Below are positions 1 through 8,263 of a stretch of 64,000 bases of DNA, in pieces. Position 1 is the first letter of the stretch. The number at the start of each line of letters is the position of its first letter. Both the position numbers and the translations under genes were made by a program. The notes under the pieces were generated by a model, which had not been told where the DNA came from, did not search any database, and was given only the letters and a program-made list of their open reading frames with translations. The DNA is from Chloroflexota bacterium (GTDB taxonomy: Bacteria; Chloroflexota; Anaerolineae; Aggregatilineales; Phototrophicaceae): NCBI GenBank assembly GCA_026707745.1, contig JAPOWG010000103.1:46033-110032 (forward strand), written 5' to 3'.

Positions 1-297
1 AAAATTCGTATCCGGTTGAAAGCGTATGACCACCGGGTGCTTGACCAGTCAGCACAGCGCATTGTAGATACCGCGGAACGAACCGGATCGCGAGTGGTGG
101 GGCCAGTTCCATTGCCGACGCGTATTGAACGCTTTACGGTGCGGCGCTCTCCGTTCATTGACAAGGATTCGCAAGAGCACTTTGAGGTACGTACTCACAA
201 ACGGCTGATTGATGTTCTCGATCCCGACAGCAAAACCATTGATACGCTAATGCGTCTAAATTTGCCGGCGGGAGTTGATATAGAGATCAAGATCTGA
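1..297 (+). CDS. rpsJ: 30S ribosomal protein S10 (5' end cut by the window)
   Basis: S10 of the small subunit, the usual first gene of the S10 operon. The frame is open from base 1 and reads KIRIRLKAYDHRVLDQSA, the standard S10 amino terminus lacking only its first few residues, so the true start lies just outside the window. The TG-rich core (AERTGSRVVGPVPLPT) and the HKRLIDVL segment are typical. An internal TTG at base 16 is not the real start. rplC follows after a 183-nt gap. Confidence 0.97.
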   Translation, partial: KIRIRLKAYDHRVLDQSAQRIVDTAERTGSRVVGPVPLPTRIERFTVRRSPFIDKDSQEHFEVRTHKRLIDVLDPDSKTIDTLMRLNLPAGVDIEIKI

Positions 298-480
298 TTG
301 GCTTCTCGTTTAGGTTGGACCGCGCAAAGCGCCAGTTTTCTCGCTTTGTGTGAAGACGAGAGCAAGGAATTCCCAATAAGCCGGACTGACTTGCGAGCGT
401 CCGCATGGGAGCGAGGTATCTTAGCAGGGTAGTAGCCACGACGCGAACACGCGATGCTGCGACCAAGTGGAGGCTAAATC

Positions 481-1119
481 ATGAAGGGCATGATTGGCAA
501 AAAAGTCGGTATGACCCAGGTTTTCGACCAGCAAGGGACAGTCATCCCGGTGACGGTCATCCAGGCGGGACCCTGTTACGTCACACAGGTGCGCAACACC
601 GAAAGAGATGGATATGTTTCCGTGCAGTTGGGATATGGCGAAACCAAGCCAAGGAAGTTGACCAAAGGACAATTGGGGCATTTGCAAAAGGCGGATCTGC
701 CCGCGCTGCGTCATTTGCGGGAATTCCGTTTGTCGGACGACGTGCCAATTGCCATTGAAGAAGGTCAAGAAATCAAGGTTGACGTTTTCGAGCAGGGCGA
801 ACTGGTGGACGTAATCGGAACAAGCAAGGGCCGTGGTCACGCTGGAACGATCAAGCGCCATGGTTTCGCGCGCGGTCCCAAAACGCATGGCCAATCCGAT
901 CGCATGCGTTCTCCGGGTTCAATTGGCATGTGCGCCACTCCAGCTCGCGTTTTGAAGGGCAAAAAGATGGCCGGACGAATGGGCAACGACCGCGTGACCG
1001 TGCAGAATCTGCCCCTTGTAGTGGTCGATGCCGAGAATGATCTGATTGCTGTCAAGGGTTCCGTGCCCGGCGCCAAGGGCAGTATCGTGATGATTAAACC
1101 CGCGCGCAAACAGGCCTAG
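481..1119 (+). CDS. rplC: 50S ribosomal protein L3
   Basis: Large-subunit assembly protein of 212 aa, near the usual 205-215. It starts MKGMIGKKVGMTQVFD and carries the L3 signature region GRGHAGTIKRHGFARGPKTHG that reaches toward the peptidyl transferase centre. A GGAGG SD lies about 8 nt before ATG 481. The 183-nt leader after rpsJ is long for this operon and contains a stretch near 385-430 resembling a decayed copy of repeat family C. Confidence 0.97.
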   Translation: MKGMIGKKVGMTQVFDQQGTVIPVTVIQAGPCYVTQVRNTERDGYVSVQLGYGETKPRKLTKGQLGHLQKADLPALRHLREFRLSDDVPIAIEEGQEIKVDVFEQGELVDVIGTSKGRGHAGTIKRHGFARGPKTHGQSDRMRSPGSIGMCATPARVLKGKKMAGRMGNDRVTVQNLPLVVVDAENDLIAVKGSVPGAKGSIVMIKPARKQA

Positions 1120-1152
1120 CAGCCGGCAATCGAGGAAACAGGAGCATTCGCT

Positions 1153-1782
1153 ATGGAATTCCCAGTGATGAACAGCGCCGGCAAGCAAGTATCGCAGGTT
1201 GAGCTGCCATCGGACGTTTTCGACGCCAAAATAAACGTCGGTTTGATGCATCAGGCTTTTGTCCGCCAGATGGCGAACGCCCGTCAAGGATCGGCGAGCA
1301 CTTTGTCACGCAGCCAAATCCGCGCCACGGGCGCGAAATGGTATCGGCAGAAAGGGACCGGGCGCGCGCGCCACGGCGCGCAGAGCGCGCCGATATTCGT
1401 TGGCGGTGGCTTGGCGCATGGACCAAAGCCGCGCGACTTCTCGAAGCGCATGCCCAAGAAGATGCGTCGCGGGGCGATACGCTCGACCTTGAGCGTTCTG
1501 GTTAGGGATGAACAGTTGGTGCTCGTCGACAGCCTGGACTCCGATGCGCCAAAGACCAGAGAGATGAAGCAAGTCATATCGGCGCTAGTCGGGGATCAGT
1601 CCGCGCTTTTGGTGGTTAGTTCGCAGCAGAAGGCCGTGCGCAAAGGCGTCGCCAACTTGCCAAACGCGCATTCAATCATCGCGGACTATCTCAACGTGCG
1701 CGACCTGCTCAAATACGACAAGGTCATCATGTCTTTGGATGCGCTAGAGATCGTAACGCGCATTTGGAGCAAGGAGGGCTAA
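1153..1782 (+). CDS. rplD: 50S ribosomal protein L4
   Basis: L4, 209 aa. It shows the KGTGRARHGAQSAPIFVGGG loop that lines the exit tunnel and the RRGAIRSTLSVL segment. The AGGAG SD precedes ATG 1153 at normal distance. In E. coli L4 autoregulates the S10 operon through the leader; that leader is not in the window, so regulation cannot be judged. rplW starts 1 nt after its stop. Confidence 0.97.
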   Translation: MEFPVMNSAGKQVSQVELPSDVFDAKINVGLMHQAFVRQMANARQGSASTLSRSQIRATGAKWYRQKGTGRARHGAQSAPIFVGGGLAHGPKPRDFSKRMPKKMRRGAIRSTLSVLVRDEQLVLVDSLDSDAPKTREMKQVISALVGDQSALLVVSSQQKAVRKGVANLPNAHSIIADYLNVRDLLKYDKVIMSLDALEIVTRIWSKEG

Positions 1783-1783
1783 G

Positions 1784-2086
1784 GTGGCAGAGCTTCACAT
1801 TTATGACGTGATCCGTCGGCCGGTGATTACGGAAAAAACGACCGGTATGGTCGACGATGACAACAAATATGTCTTCGAAGTAGCGCGCAATGCCAACAAA
1901 ATCCAGATCAAGGAAGCTGTCGAAGAGATTTTTGAACTCGAAGGCAAAGTACTGAAAGTGAACACCATGAATATGCCGGCCAAGCGCGGTCGCCGGGGGC
2001 GGAACTGGTACATCCGGTCTCGTCAATGGAAAAAAGCAGTGGTTACGTTGGAAGACGGCGTATCCATCGAGCTGTTCAACGTCTAG
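1784..2086 (+). CDS. rplW: 50S ribosomal protein L23
   Basis: L23, 100 aa, at the tunnel exit where SRP and trigger factor dock. It starts at GTG 1784 with an AAGGAGG SD inside the end of rplD. The body (DVIRRPVITEKTT, KVLKVNTMNMPAKRGRRGR) is typical. Its TAG stop (2084-2086) is also the first part of a copy of repeat family C that fills the whole gap to rplB. Confidence 0.96.
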   Translation: MAELHIYDVIRRPVITEKTTGMVDDDNKYVFEVARNANKIQIKEAVEEIFELEGKVLKVNTMNMPAKRGRRGRNWYIRSRQWKKAVVTLEDGVSIELFNV

Positions 2087-2182
2087 CCGCTCGGCGCGTA
2101 ACCGGCGAACAGGTTTGTCGCGCTCGCGCAAAATAGCAAGCCAGCTTGTCGCATGAGCGTCGGGGTTTACATAAGCAGGAGC
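2084..2182 (+). repeat. Intercistronic repeat family C, copy in the rplW-rplB gap
   Basis: A ~97-nt element that begins at the rplW stop codon (CTAGCCGC) and ends with the SD of rplB (GTTTACATAAGCAGGAGC). It matches the sequence between the two ABC-2 permeases (33231-33335, minus) almost end to end, and copies at 22976-23066, 49196-49287 and 58048-58096. Landmarks in order: GCCGCTCGGC, GTAACCGGCGAA, TGTCGCGCTC, AAAATAGCAAG, GTCGCATGAGCG, GTTTACATAAGCAGGAGC. The segments CGCTC and GAGCG can pair to enclose the A-rich part. Function unknown. Confidence 0.8.
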
Positions 2183-2189
2183 ATGAACG

Positions 2190-3023
2190 ATGCCGATCAA
2201 GGTATACAAGCCGACATCGCCGGGGCGCCGCGACATGACCGGCTATACGTTTGAGGAAATCACCAAGAAGAAGCCGGAGCGCGCCTTGACCACCGCTCTT
2301 CGCAAGAAGGGGGGGCGCAATAATTCGGGGCGTATCACCGTGCGCCATCGCGGCGGGGGCCACAAACGCAGGTACCGGCTCATCGACTTCAAGCGCGACA
2401 AAGAAGATTGCCGCGCGGAGGTAATCGCCATCGAATACGATCCTAATCGTTCGGCGCGCATTGCGCTTTTGCAATACGAGGACGGGGTTAAGAGTTATAT
2501 CATCGCGCCCATGGGTGTCAGTGTCGGGGACATCATTGGTAATGGCGCCATGAGCGCCCTGCGCCCGGGCAACAGCCGCGCGCTTAAGGACATCCCCTTG
2601 GGCACGGTTGTGCACAACATTGAGATGAGACCTGGAAAGGGTGGGCAGATCGCCCGCTCGGCCGGCACCTCCGCGCAGATTCTGGCCGCTGAGGACAAGT
2701 ACATCACGTTGCGTTTGCCCAGTGGCGAGATGCGCATGATCCTCGAAACTTGTCGCGCGACGATCGGCCAAGTCGGCAACGCAGAACATGCCAACGTCAA
2801 GCTGGGTAAGGCGGGCCGCAAACGCTGGCTGGGCTGGAGGCCCACCGTACGCGGTAGCGCAATGGACCCTGCGAGCCACCCGCACGGCGGCGGCGAGGGC
2901 AAATCCGGGATCGGTATGGCTGCCCCCAAGACACCTTGGGGCAAGAAGGCGCTCGGTGTGCGCACGCGGCGCAACAAGCGTACCAGCAAGTTTATTATTC
3001 GTCGCCGGGGCAAGCGCCGTTAA
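2190..3023 (+). CDS. rplB: 50S ribosomal protein L2
   Basis: L2, 277 aa, needed for subunit joining and peptidyl transfer. The C-terminal signature PASHPHGGGEGKSGIG holds the conserved histidine. The SD AGGAG (2177-2181) sits 8 nt before ATG 2190 and belongs to the family C repeat. An ATG at 2183 is out of frame and is not used. Confidence 0.97.
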   Translation: MPIKVYKPTSPGRRDMTGYTFEEITKKKPERALTTALRKKGGRNNSGRITVRHRGGGHKRRYRLIDFKRDKEDCRAEVIAIEYDPNRSARIALLQYEDGVKSYIIAPMGVSVGDIIGNGAMSALRPGNSRALKDIPLGTVVHNIEMRPGKGGQIARSAGTSAQILAAEDKYITLRLPSGEMRMILETCRATIGQVGNAEHANVKLGKAGRKRWLGWRPTVRGSAMDPASHPHGGGEGKSGIGMAAPKTPWGKKALGVRTRRNKRTSKFIIRRRGKRR

Positions 3024-3040
3024 TTTCGGGAGAATTTAGC

Positions 3041-3310
3041 ATGTCACGTTCTTTGAAAAAGGGCTATTTCGTGAGCCCGAAACTGCTCGAAAAGGTCGAG
3101 AAGCTCAATGACCAGAATAAAAAAGTCGTGATACGGACCTGGAGCCGGGCAAGTACGATCTTCCCCCAGATGGTCGGTCATACCATTGCCGTGCACGACG
3201 GTCGGCGCCATGTGCCAATCTATATCACGGAGAACATGGTCGGACACAAACTTGGCGAATTTGCGCCAACCCGAACTTTCCGCGGCCACGTTGCCGATAG
3301 CAGGAGATAG
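3041..3310 (+). CDS. rpsS: 30S ribosomal protein S19
   Basis: S19, 89 aa, in the head of the small subunit. It starts MSRSLKKGYFVSPKLL with a GGGAG SD 6-7 nt upstream; ATG 3041 gives the family's normal length, while an earlier in-frame start would only add rplB-overlapping residues. The VGHKLGEFAPTRTFRGH motif is intact. Confidence 0.96.
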   Translation: MSRSLKKGYFVSPKLLEKVEKLNDQNKKVVIRTWSRASTIFPQMVGHTIAVHDGRRHVPIYITENMVGHKLGEFAPTRTFRGHVADSRR

Positions 3311-3321
3311 GGGATTCTGAT

Positions 3322-3666
3322 ATGGAAGTTCGCGCCATGACCAAGTATCTGCCAATCTCGCCCAGGAAGTTGCGCCTGGTTTGCGACAAAGTCCGCGGCA
3401 TGGACGCGCAGGAAGCGCAAATCGTCCTGGATTATATGCCCCAGAAGGGCGCTGCTTTGGTCAGCAAGACCTTGGCTTCGGCAATGGCGAACGCCACAAA
3501 CAACTTCGATCTTAATCCGGACGACTTGTTTGTTTCGCAAATTTACGCTGGTGACGGCCCCACCTTGAAGCGCTTTAAGGCGGGGGCGCGCGGGCGCTAT
3601 AAACCGCGTTTGAAGCGCACATCACACCTGTGGGTGATTTTGGCAGAGCGAGAGGAAGAAGATTAA
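3322..3666 (+). CDS. rplV: 50S ribosomal protein L22
   Basis: L22, 114 aa, lining the exit tunnel. ISPRKLRLVCDKVRG and the basic hairpin ending RGRYKPRLKRTSHLWVILAE are typical. Its TAA stop overlaps the ATG of rpsC by 1 nt, so the two are probably translationally coupled. A start at the internal ATG 3337 is possible but less well placed. Confidence 0.96.
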   Translation: MEVRAMTKYLPISPRKLRLVCDKVRGMDAQEAQIVLDYMPQKGAALVSKTLASAMANATNNFDLNPDDLFVSQIYAGDGPTLKRFKAGARGRYKPRLKRTSHLWVILAEREEED

Positions 3667-4358
3667 TGGGTCGTAAGGTTCATCCCAAAGGATTCCGCCT
3701 GAAAGTGATTCGTGAGTGGGACGCCCGCTGGTATGCGGAGGGCGAACGTTATGTCAATCTGTTGATGGAAGACCGCGAGATTCGCAAATACTTGAAAAAG
3801 AAGACCACGCGCGCGGGCGTTTCGCGCATCGAGATTGAACGCCATCCCAATCTGGTGATTATCACGATCAACACGGTGCGCCCGGGTCTCATCATTGGCC
3901 GCAAGGGCGAGGCTGTCAAGGAACTGCGGCAGAACTTGCAAGATATGACTGGGAAGAAGGTTAAGGTAGAAGTTAATGAGATCGAAAAACCTGATCTCGA
4001 CGCGACCCTGGTTGCCGAAAACGTTGCCTCGCAGTTGGTGCGTCGAATTGGGCACAGCCGCGCGATGAAGCGAGCGATCATGCAGGCTATGCGACAAGGC
4101 GCCGGTGGCATCCGCATAGAGGTTAGCGGTCGTCTGGGCGGTTCGGATATGGCGAGGCGCGAGTGGATGTTTGACGGTCGCGTTCCGCGGAATACCTTGC
4201 GCGCCGACATCGATTATGGATTCGCCGAGGCCCTGACGACATTTGGGCAGATCGGCGTCAAAGTCTGGATTTACAATGGCGATATTCTGCCCGGCGAGAG
4301 TCCCTTCGCCAGTGTGGCGCGGACAGGGCAAGAGGGTCGCAGGGGCCGACGAAACTGA
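3666..4358 (+). CDS. rpsC: 30S ribosomal protein S3
   Basis: S3, 230 aa, at the mRNA entry channel. The sequence MGRKVHPKGFRLKVIREWDARWYAE is the standard amino terminus. The type II KH domain carries GLIIGRKGEAVKELR, followed by the S3 C-terminal domain with RLGGSDMARREW. ATG 3666 overlaps the stop of rplV. A 76-nt gap to rplP follows. Confidence 0.97.
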   Translation: MGRKVHPKGFRLKVIREWDARWYAEGERYVNLLMEDREIRKYLKKKTTRAGVSRIEIERHPNLVIITINTVRPGLIIGRKGEAVKELRQNLQDMTGKKVKVEVNEIEKPDLDATLVAENVASQLVRRIGHSRAMKRAIMQAMRQGAGGIRIEVSGRLGGSDMARREWMFDGRVPRNTLRADIDYGFAEALTTFGQIGVKVWIYNGDILPGESPFASVARTGQEGRRGRRN

Positions 4359-4434
4359 GACCTTTGAAGATTTCAGCGGCGTGATGGCTGTTGGGTCCAT
4401 GCAATTGGGGCGGCAGCAAGAAGGAGCAATCCAC

Positions 4435-4869
4435 ATGTTAATGCCGAAACGTAGAAAATATAACAAGCAAATGCGCGGCAGAATGCGCGGCAAAGCGAGA
4501 CGGGGAGCCGTGGTCCAGTTCGGCGACTATGGCCTGCAAGCTATGGAACCGAGTTGGGTTACCAGCCGCCAAATCGAGGCCTGCCGTCGTGCCATGGTGC
4601 GCTATATTCGCCGGCGCGGCAAAGTGTGGATCCGCATATTCCCGGACAAGCCGGTCACGCAAAAGGCCGCGGAAACCCGTATGGGCAAAGGCAAGGGCTC
4701 GGTGGAAAAATGGGTCTGTGTGGTCAAGCCGGGTCGTATTCTGTTCGAAATGAGCGGCGTGCCAGAAGATGACGCGCGGGAAGCCTTGCGCCTTGCTTCG
4801 CACAAATTGCCGATCAAGACCAAATTTGTGAAACGATTCGACCCGATTTCCGGCCGGGAGGTTAGCTGA
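4435..4869 (+). CDS. rplP: 50S ribosomal protein L16
   Basis: L16, 144 aa, close to the A site. MLMPKRRKYNKQMRGRMRGKARRG is the expected start, with AAGGAG 8 nt before ATG 4435; the second ATG at 4441 sits too far from the SD. The RIFPDKPVTQKAAETRMGKGKG core is intact. The stop overlaps the start of rpmC (TGATG). Confidence 0.96.
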   Translation: MLMPKRRKYNKQMRGRMRGKARRGAVVQFGDYGLQAMEPSWVTSRQIEACRRAMVRYIRRRGKVWIRIFPDKPVTQKAAETRMGKGKGSVEKWVCVVKPGRILFEMSGVPEDDAREALRLASHKLPIKTKFVKRFDPISGREVS

Positions 4870-5099
4870 TGTACATTGACGAAATCCGCGCCATGTCTAC
4901 TGATGACATTCTGGACAAGATTGAAGACTTGAAAGTCGAAATGTATACCTATCGCATTCAGAAGGAATCCGGCGAACTTAAAGATACGACATTGTTCCGC
5001 AAAACGCGGCGCGATATTGCCCGGCTGAAGACCGCTCTGCGCGAGCGCGAACTGGCCGCCGAACTCATTGCCGAAGGAGGGACGAGCGATGCCCAATAG
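4869..5099 (+). CDS. rpmC: 50S ribosomal protein L29
   Basis: L29, 76 aa, a helical hairpin near the tunnel exit. EIRAMSTDDILDKIEDLKVEMYTYRIQ followed by TTLFRKTRRDIARLKTALRERE matches the family. It overlaps rplP by 1 nt and the start of rpsQ by 11 nt, a tight arrangement that suggests coupled translation. Confidence 0.94.
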   Translation: MYIDEIRAMSTDDILDKIEDLKVEMYTYRIQKESGELKDTTLFRKTRRDIARLKTALRERELAAELIAEGGTSDAQ

Positions 5100-5349
5100 A
5101 CGCAAACGCATGGTTGGAACGGTCGTCAGCGACAAGATGCAAAAGACGGTTGTCGTTGCAATCGAGAACCGCAAGATGCACCCGATATATCGTAAAGTTG
5201 TGACATCGACGAAAAAGGTCATGGCGCACGACGAGACCGGCGTTGGCATCGGAGCGGTTGTACGCATCGTGCAAAGTCGCCCAATCAGCAAACGTAAACG
5301 CTGGGTCGTAGAATCCGTGCTGGAACAGCCGGCCGAACTGGGATCATAA
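5089..5349 (+). CDS. rpsQ: 30S ribosomal protein S17
   Basis: S17, 86 aa, an early 16S rRNA binder with an OB fold. ATG 5089 is chosen because AAGGAGG (5074-5080) lies 8 nt upstream and the product then starts MPNRRKRMVGTVVSDKMQKT as in the family. The 5' end overlaps the last codons of rpmC. Confidence 0.95.
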   Translation: MPNRRKRMVGTVVSDKMQKTVVVAIENRKMHPIYRKVVTSTKKVMAHDETGVGIGAVVRIVQSRPISKRKRWVVESVLEQPAELGS

Positions 5350-5361
5350 GGAGAGTCCACG

Positions 5362-5733
5362 ATGATTCAGACAGAATCTCGTCTGAAAGTCGCTGATAAC
5401 AGTGGAGCGCAAGAGATCCTGGTTATCCGTGTCATAGGCGGGTCGCGGGTCAAGTATGGTCATGTTGGCGATATCGTGGTGGGCACGGTGAAATCGGCAT
5501 CGACCTCCAGCGCGGTAAAAAAGGGCGAATTAGTACGCGCGGTGATCGTGCGAACGCACAAAGAGTACCGCCGCGCCGATGGATCGAGCATCCGTTTTGA
5601 CGACAACGCCGCGGTGGTCCTGGCGGAAGATCTGGAAAACCCGCGCGGCACCCGCGTCTTTGGACCGGTCGCGCGCGAGTTGCGTGACAAAGGCTTTATG
5701 AAAATTGTATCGCTGGCGCCAGAGACGCTGTAA
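5362..5733 (+). CDS. rplN: 50S ribosomal protein L14
   Basis: L14, 123 aa, near the factor-binding region. MIQTESRLKVADNSGAQEILVIRV and the C-terminal ARELRDKGFMKIVSLAPE are diagnostic. AAGGAG SD lies 9 nt upstream. Length and order are standard for the spc operon. Confidence 0.97.
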   Translation: MIQTESRLKVADNSGAQEILVIRVIGGSRVKYGHVGDIVVGTVKSASTSSAVKKGELVRAVIVRTHKEYRRADGSSIRFDDNAAVVLAEDLENPRGTRVFGPVARELRDKGFMKIVSLAPETL

Positions 5734-5747
5734 ACGAGGGAAGTATC

Positions 5748-6074
5748 ATGCAACGTGTGAAACAGGGCGACACTGTCGAAGTGGTCGCTGGGAAGGACAA
5801 AGGCCTGCGCGGCGAAGTCGTCCGCGTGCTTGTCAAGAAAGACCGCGTGATCGTCAATGGCGTCAACATCATGAAACGACATCGTAAAGCGCGGCCCGCG
5901 CCCGGCGGCCAGCAGATCCCGGCGCAGATTATCGAATTCGAAGCGCCCATGCATTTGTCGAACGTGATGGTGGTTTGTGGCAGTTGCGACGAGCGAACCC
6001 GTGTGGGCTATCGCAGGGGCGATGATGGCATCAAGTCACGCTTTTGCAAAAAATGTGGTAGCGATATCAGGTAG
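5748..6074 (+). CDS. rplX: 50S ribosomal protein L24, zinc-ribbon form
   Basis: L24, 108 aa, an assembly initiator with an N-terminal KOW domain (VKQGDTVEVVAGKDKGLRGEV). The C-terminal half holds two CxxC pairs, C77/C80 and C100/C103, which should bind zinc; many bacteria lack this pair. It fits the zinc-containing S14 and L36 elsewhere in this operon. Confidence 0.96.
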   Translation: MQRVKQGDTVEVVAGKDKGLRGEVVRVLVKKDRVIVNGVNIMKRHRKARPAPGGQQIPAQIIEFEAPMHLSNVMVVCGSCDERTRVGYRRGDDGIKSRFCKKCGSDIR

Positions 6075-6092
6075 CACGGAGCGAGGTGAATT

Positions 6093-6635
6093 ATGGAAAA
6101 CCGCATGTACACCCGCTATCAGGAAGAGGTTGTGCCGATCTTGCAGCAAGAATTTGGCTATACCAATCTGATGCAAGTGCCAATCATTAGCAAGATAACG
6201 GTTAATGTGGGTGTTGGCGAAGCGATCGATGAACCCAAGTCGCTGGACGGCGCCGTCGAGGATCTGAAAGTGATCACCGGTCAGCAGCCGATTGTAACCC
6301 GCGCTAAAAGGAGCATTGCGACTTATAAGTTGCGCGAGGGGCGAGCCATCGGCGCAAAAGTGACCTTGCGCAAGCAAAGGATGTGGTCTCTGTACGACCG
6401 TCTGGTCAACATCGCGTTGCCGCGTATTCGTGACTTCCGCGGCGTATCGCCCAAGCTGGACGGTCGTGGGAATTTCACGGTCGGCCTGCGCGAGCAACTG
6501 GTCTTCCCGGAAATCGACTTTGACAAAATCGACAAAGTGCGCGGGATGGAGATCACGATTGTCACGACGGCAAAAACTGACGAGGAAGGACGCCGTTTGC
6601 TCTCGCTGCTCGGCATGCCTTTCCAGGGGAATTAG
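6093..6635 (+). CDS. rplE: 50S ribosomal protein L5
   Basis: L5, 180 aa, binds 5S rRNA in the central protuberance and contacts P-site tRNA. PIISKITVNVGVGEA, TGQQPIVTRAKRSIATYKLREG and IALPRIRDFRGV are typical. Normal length and SD. Confidence 0.97.
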   Translation: MENRMYTRYQEEVVPILQQEFGYTNLMQVPIISKITVNVGVGEAIDEPKSLDGAVEDLKVITGQQPIVTRAKRSIATYKLREGRAIGAKVTLRKQRMWSLYDRLVNIALPRIRDFRGVSPKLDGRGNFTVGLREQLVFPEIDFDKIDKVRGMEITIVTTAKTDEEGRRLLSLLGMPFQGN

Positions 6636-6645
6636 AGGGACATAT

Positions 6646-6828
6646 ATGGCGAAGAAATGTATGCAGTATCGGGAACAGCGGCGCAAATTCGATGTGCGCG
6701 TGCGGAATCGGTGCAAGGTATGTGGGCGCCCACGCGCTTATATCCGCCGCTTTGGTTTGTGCCGGATTTGCTTTCGCGAGATGGCGCTAAACGGCGAGAT
6801 TCCCGGCGTTGTAAAGTCGAGCTGGTAG
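6646..6828 (+). CDS. rpsN: 30S ribosomal protein S14 type Z (zinc)
   Basis: Short zinc-binding S14 of 60 aa with the four ligands C23, C26, C39 and C42 in NRCKVCGRPRAYIRRFGLCRIC. Located between rplE and rpsH as usual. ATG 6646 follows an AGAGGGA SD. No second, zinc-free S14 is seen in this window. Confidence 0.96.
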   Translation: MAKKCMQYREQRRKFDVRVRNRCKVCGRPRAYIRRFGLCRICFREMALNGEIPGVVKSSW

Positions 6829-6840
6829 GAGGCGGTTACG

Positions 6841-7254
6841 GTGTCTAATGTGACAAATGATCCCATTGCTGATATGTTGACGCGCGTCCGCAATGCGCTG
6901 ACAGCGGGCAAGCTCAAGGTGATCGTACCCAAATCGAACATAAAGATCGAGATCGCCCGCATCCTAAAGGAAGAGGGCTATGTGGATGACTACTCGATTG
7001 GCGATGAGACCCCGGTGCCGTTGATTCATATTCAGTTGAAGTATTTCGGTTCTCGCAGAGATCGACGCCCGGTGATCACGCAGCTCAGGCGCATCAGTAA
7101 GCCGGGACGCCGCGTATACCGCAAGCGCAGCGAATTGCCAATCGTTTTGAGCGGAACCGGCATCGCCATCATAACAACGCCGAAAGGCGTCATGACAGCG
7201 CAACAAGCCCGTCGCAGCGGCGTCGGTGGCGAAGTGCTCTGTTATATCTGGTAG
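6841..7254 (+). CDS. rpsH: 30S ribosomal protein S8
   Basis: S8, 137 aa, a primary 16S rRNA binder and, in E. coli, the regulator of the spc operon. The start is GTG 6841 with AGGAGG upstream, giving MSNVTNDPIADMLTRVRNAL. The C-terminal TPKGVMTAQQARRSGVGGEVLCYIW is diagnostic. Confidence 0.96.
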   Translation: MSNVTNDPIADMLTRVRNALTAGKLKVIVPKSNIKIEIARILKEEGYVDDYSIGDETPVPLIHIQLKYFGSRRDRRPVITQLRRISKPGRRVYRKRSELPIVLSGTGIAIITTPKGVMTAQQARRSGVGGEVLCYIW

Positions 7255-7269
7255 GGGAAGGGAACGATC

Positions 7270-7818
7270 ATGTCTCGCATTGGAAAGCAACCGGTCGTCC
7301 TTCCGGACAAGGTGACAGTCGCAATCGAAAAGAATTCGGTCACGGTAAGAGGTCCCAAGGGCGAGCTATCGCAGGAGTTCAATCCGGAGATGACAATCAG
7401 GCAAGATGACGGAACTTTGATCGTCGAGCGCCCGTCGGACTTGCGCCACCACAAAGCATTGCACGGTTTGACACGCGCTTTGCTGGCGAACATGGTGACC
7501 GGCGTTTCCCAGGGTTATCGCAAAACACTGGAGATTCAGGGTGTCGGTTATCAGGCGGTCTTGCAGGGCAAAAACCTGCAATTGCGGCTTGGCCACTCAC
7601 ATGAGATCCTTGTCGAGCCTCCGGAAAATATCAGCTTTGATGTTCCGAAGGATTCGCGCGGCGCTATCATCCATGTGGACGGGATCAACAAACAGGTCGT
7701 TGGTCAGGTAGCGGCGGATATCCGCGGCTGGCGGCCGCCAGAGCCCTATAAGGGAAAAGGTGTTCGCTATTTTGGGGAATATGTCCGGCGCAAGGCCGGT
7801 AAGGCTGGCAAGAAATAA
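7270..7818 (+). CDS. rplF: 50S ribosomal protein L6
   Basis: L6, 182 aa, beside the sarcin-ricin loop. MSRIGKQPVVLPDKVTV and the C-terminal signature RPPEPYKGKGVRYFGEYVRRKAGK are intact. rplR follows after 55 nt. Confidence 0.97.
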   Translation: MSRIGKQPVVLPDKVTVAIEKNSVTVRGPKGELSQEFNPEMTIRQDDGTLIVERPSDLRHHKALHGLTRALLANMVTGVSQGYRKTLEIQGVGYQAVLQGKNLQLRLGHSHEILVEPPENISFDVPKDSRGAIIHVDGINKQVVGQVAADIRGWRPPEPYKGKGVRYFGEYVRRKAGKAGKK

Positions 7819-7873
7819 GGCGCGCGGCGGTGATGACTGTCGTCGTGTGGCCAGAAAACATGAGGTTTGATAA

Positions 7874-8248
7874 ATGGCTGACATTGTAGGTCGCAGGAAG
7901 TATCTCGCTCGCAAGCGGCGCCATCGTCGTGTACGCAGGCATATTTCCGGAACGCCACAGCGTCCGAGGATGAATGTCTATCGTAGCAACCGCAACGTCT
8001 TCGTTCAGGTGATTGATGATATCGAAGGGCGCACGCTGGTTTCTTGCTCGACGATAGACAAGAACGTCGCGCCGGCATTGGCCGACAAGAATAAAGTCGA
8101 AGCGGCTAATATTGTCGGACAGAAGATCGCGGAGCGAGCGCGGGAAGCAGGCATTACCACTGTGGTATTTGATCGCGGAGGCTTCAAATACTCCGGGCGC
8201 GTGGCGGCGGTGGCGCAGGGCGCCCGCGAAGCCGGGCTGAAATTATAG
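7874..8248 (+). CDS. rplR: 50S ribosomal protein L18
   Basis: L18, 124 aa, binds 5S rRNA. The Arg-rich amino terminus (RKRRHRRVRRHISGTPQRPR), VFRSN-like core and the VFDRGGFKYSGRVAAVAQGAREAGL ending fit the family. Confidence 0.96.
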   Translation: MADIVGRRKYLARKRRHRRVRRHISGTPQRPRMNVYRSNRNVFVQVIDDIEGRTLVSCSTIDKNVAPALADKNKVEAANIVGQKIAERAREAGITTVVFDRGGFKYSGRVAAVAQGAREAGLKL

Positions 8249-8263
8249 GCGTGGAGTAAAGAT

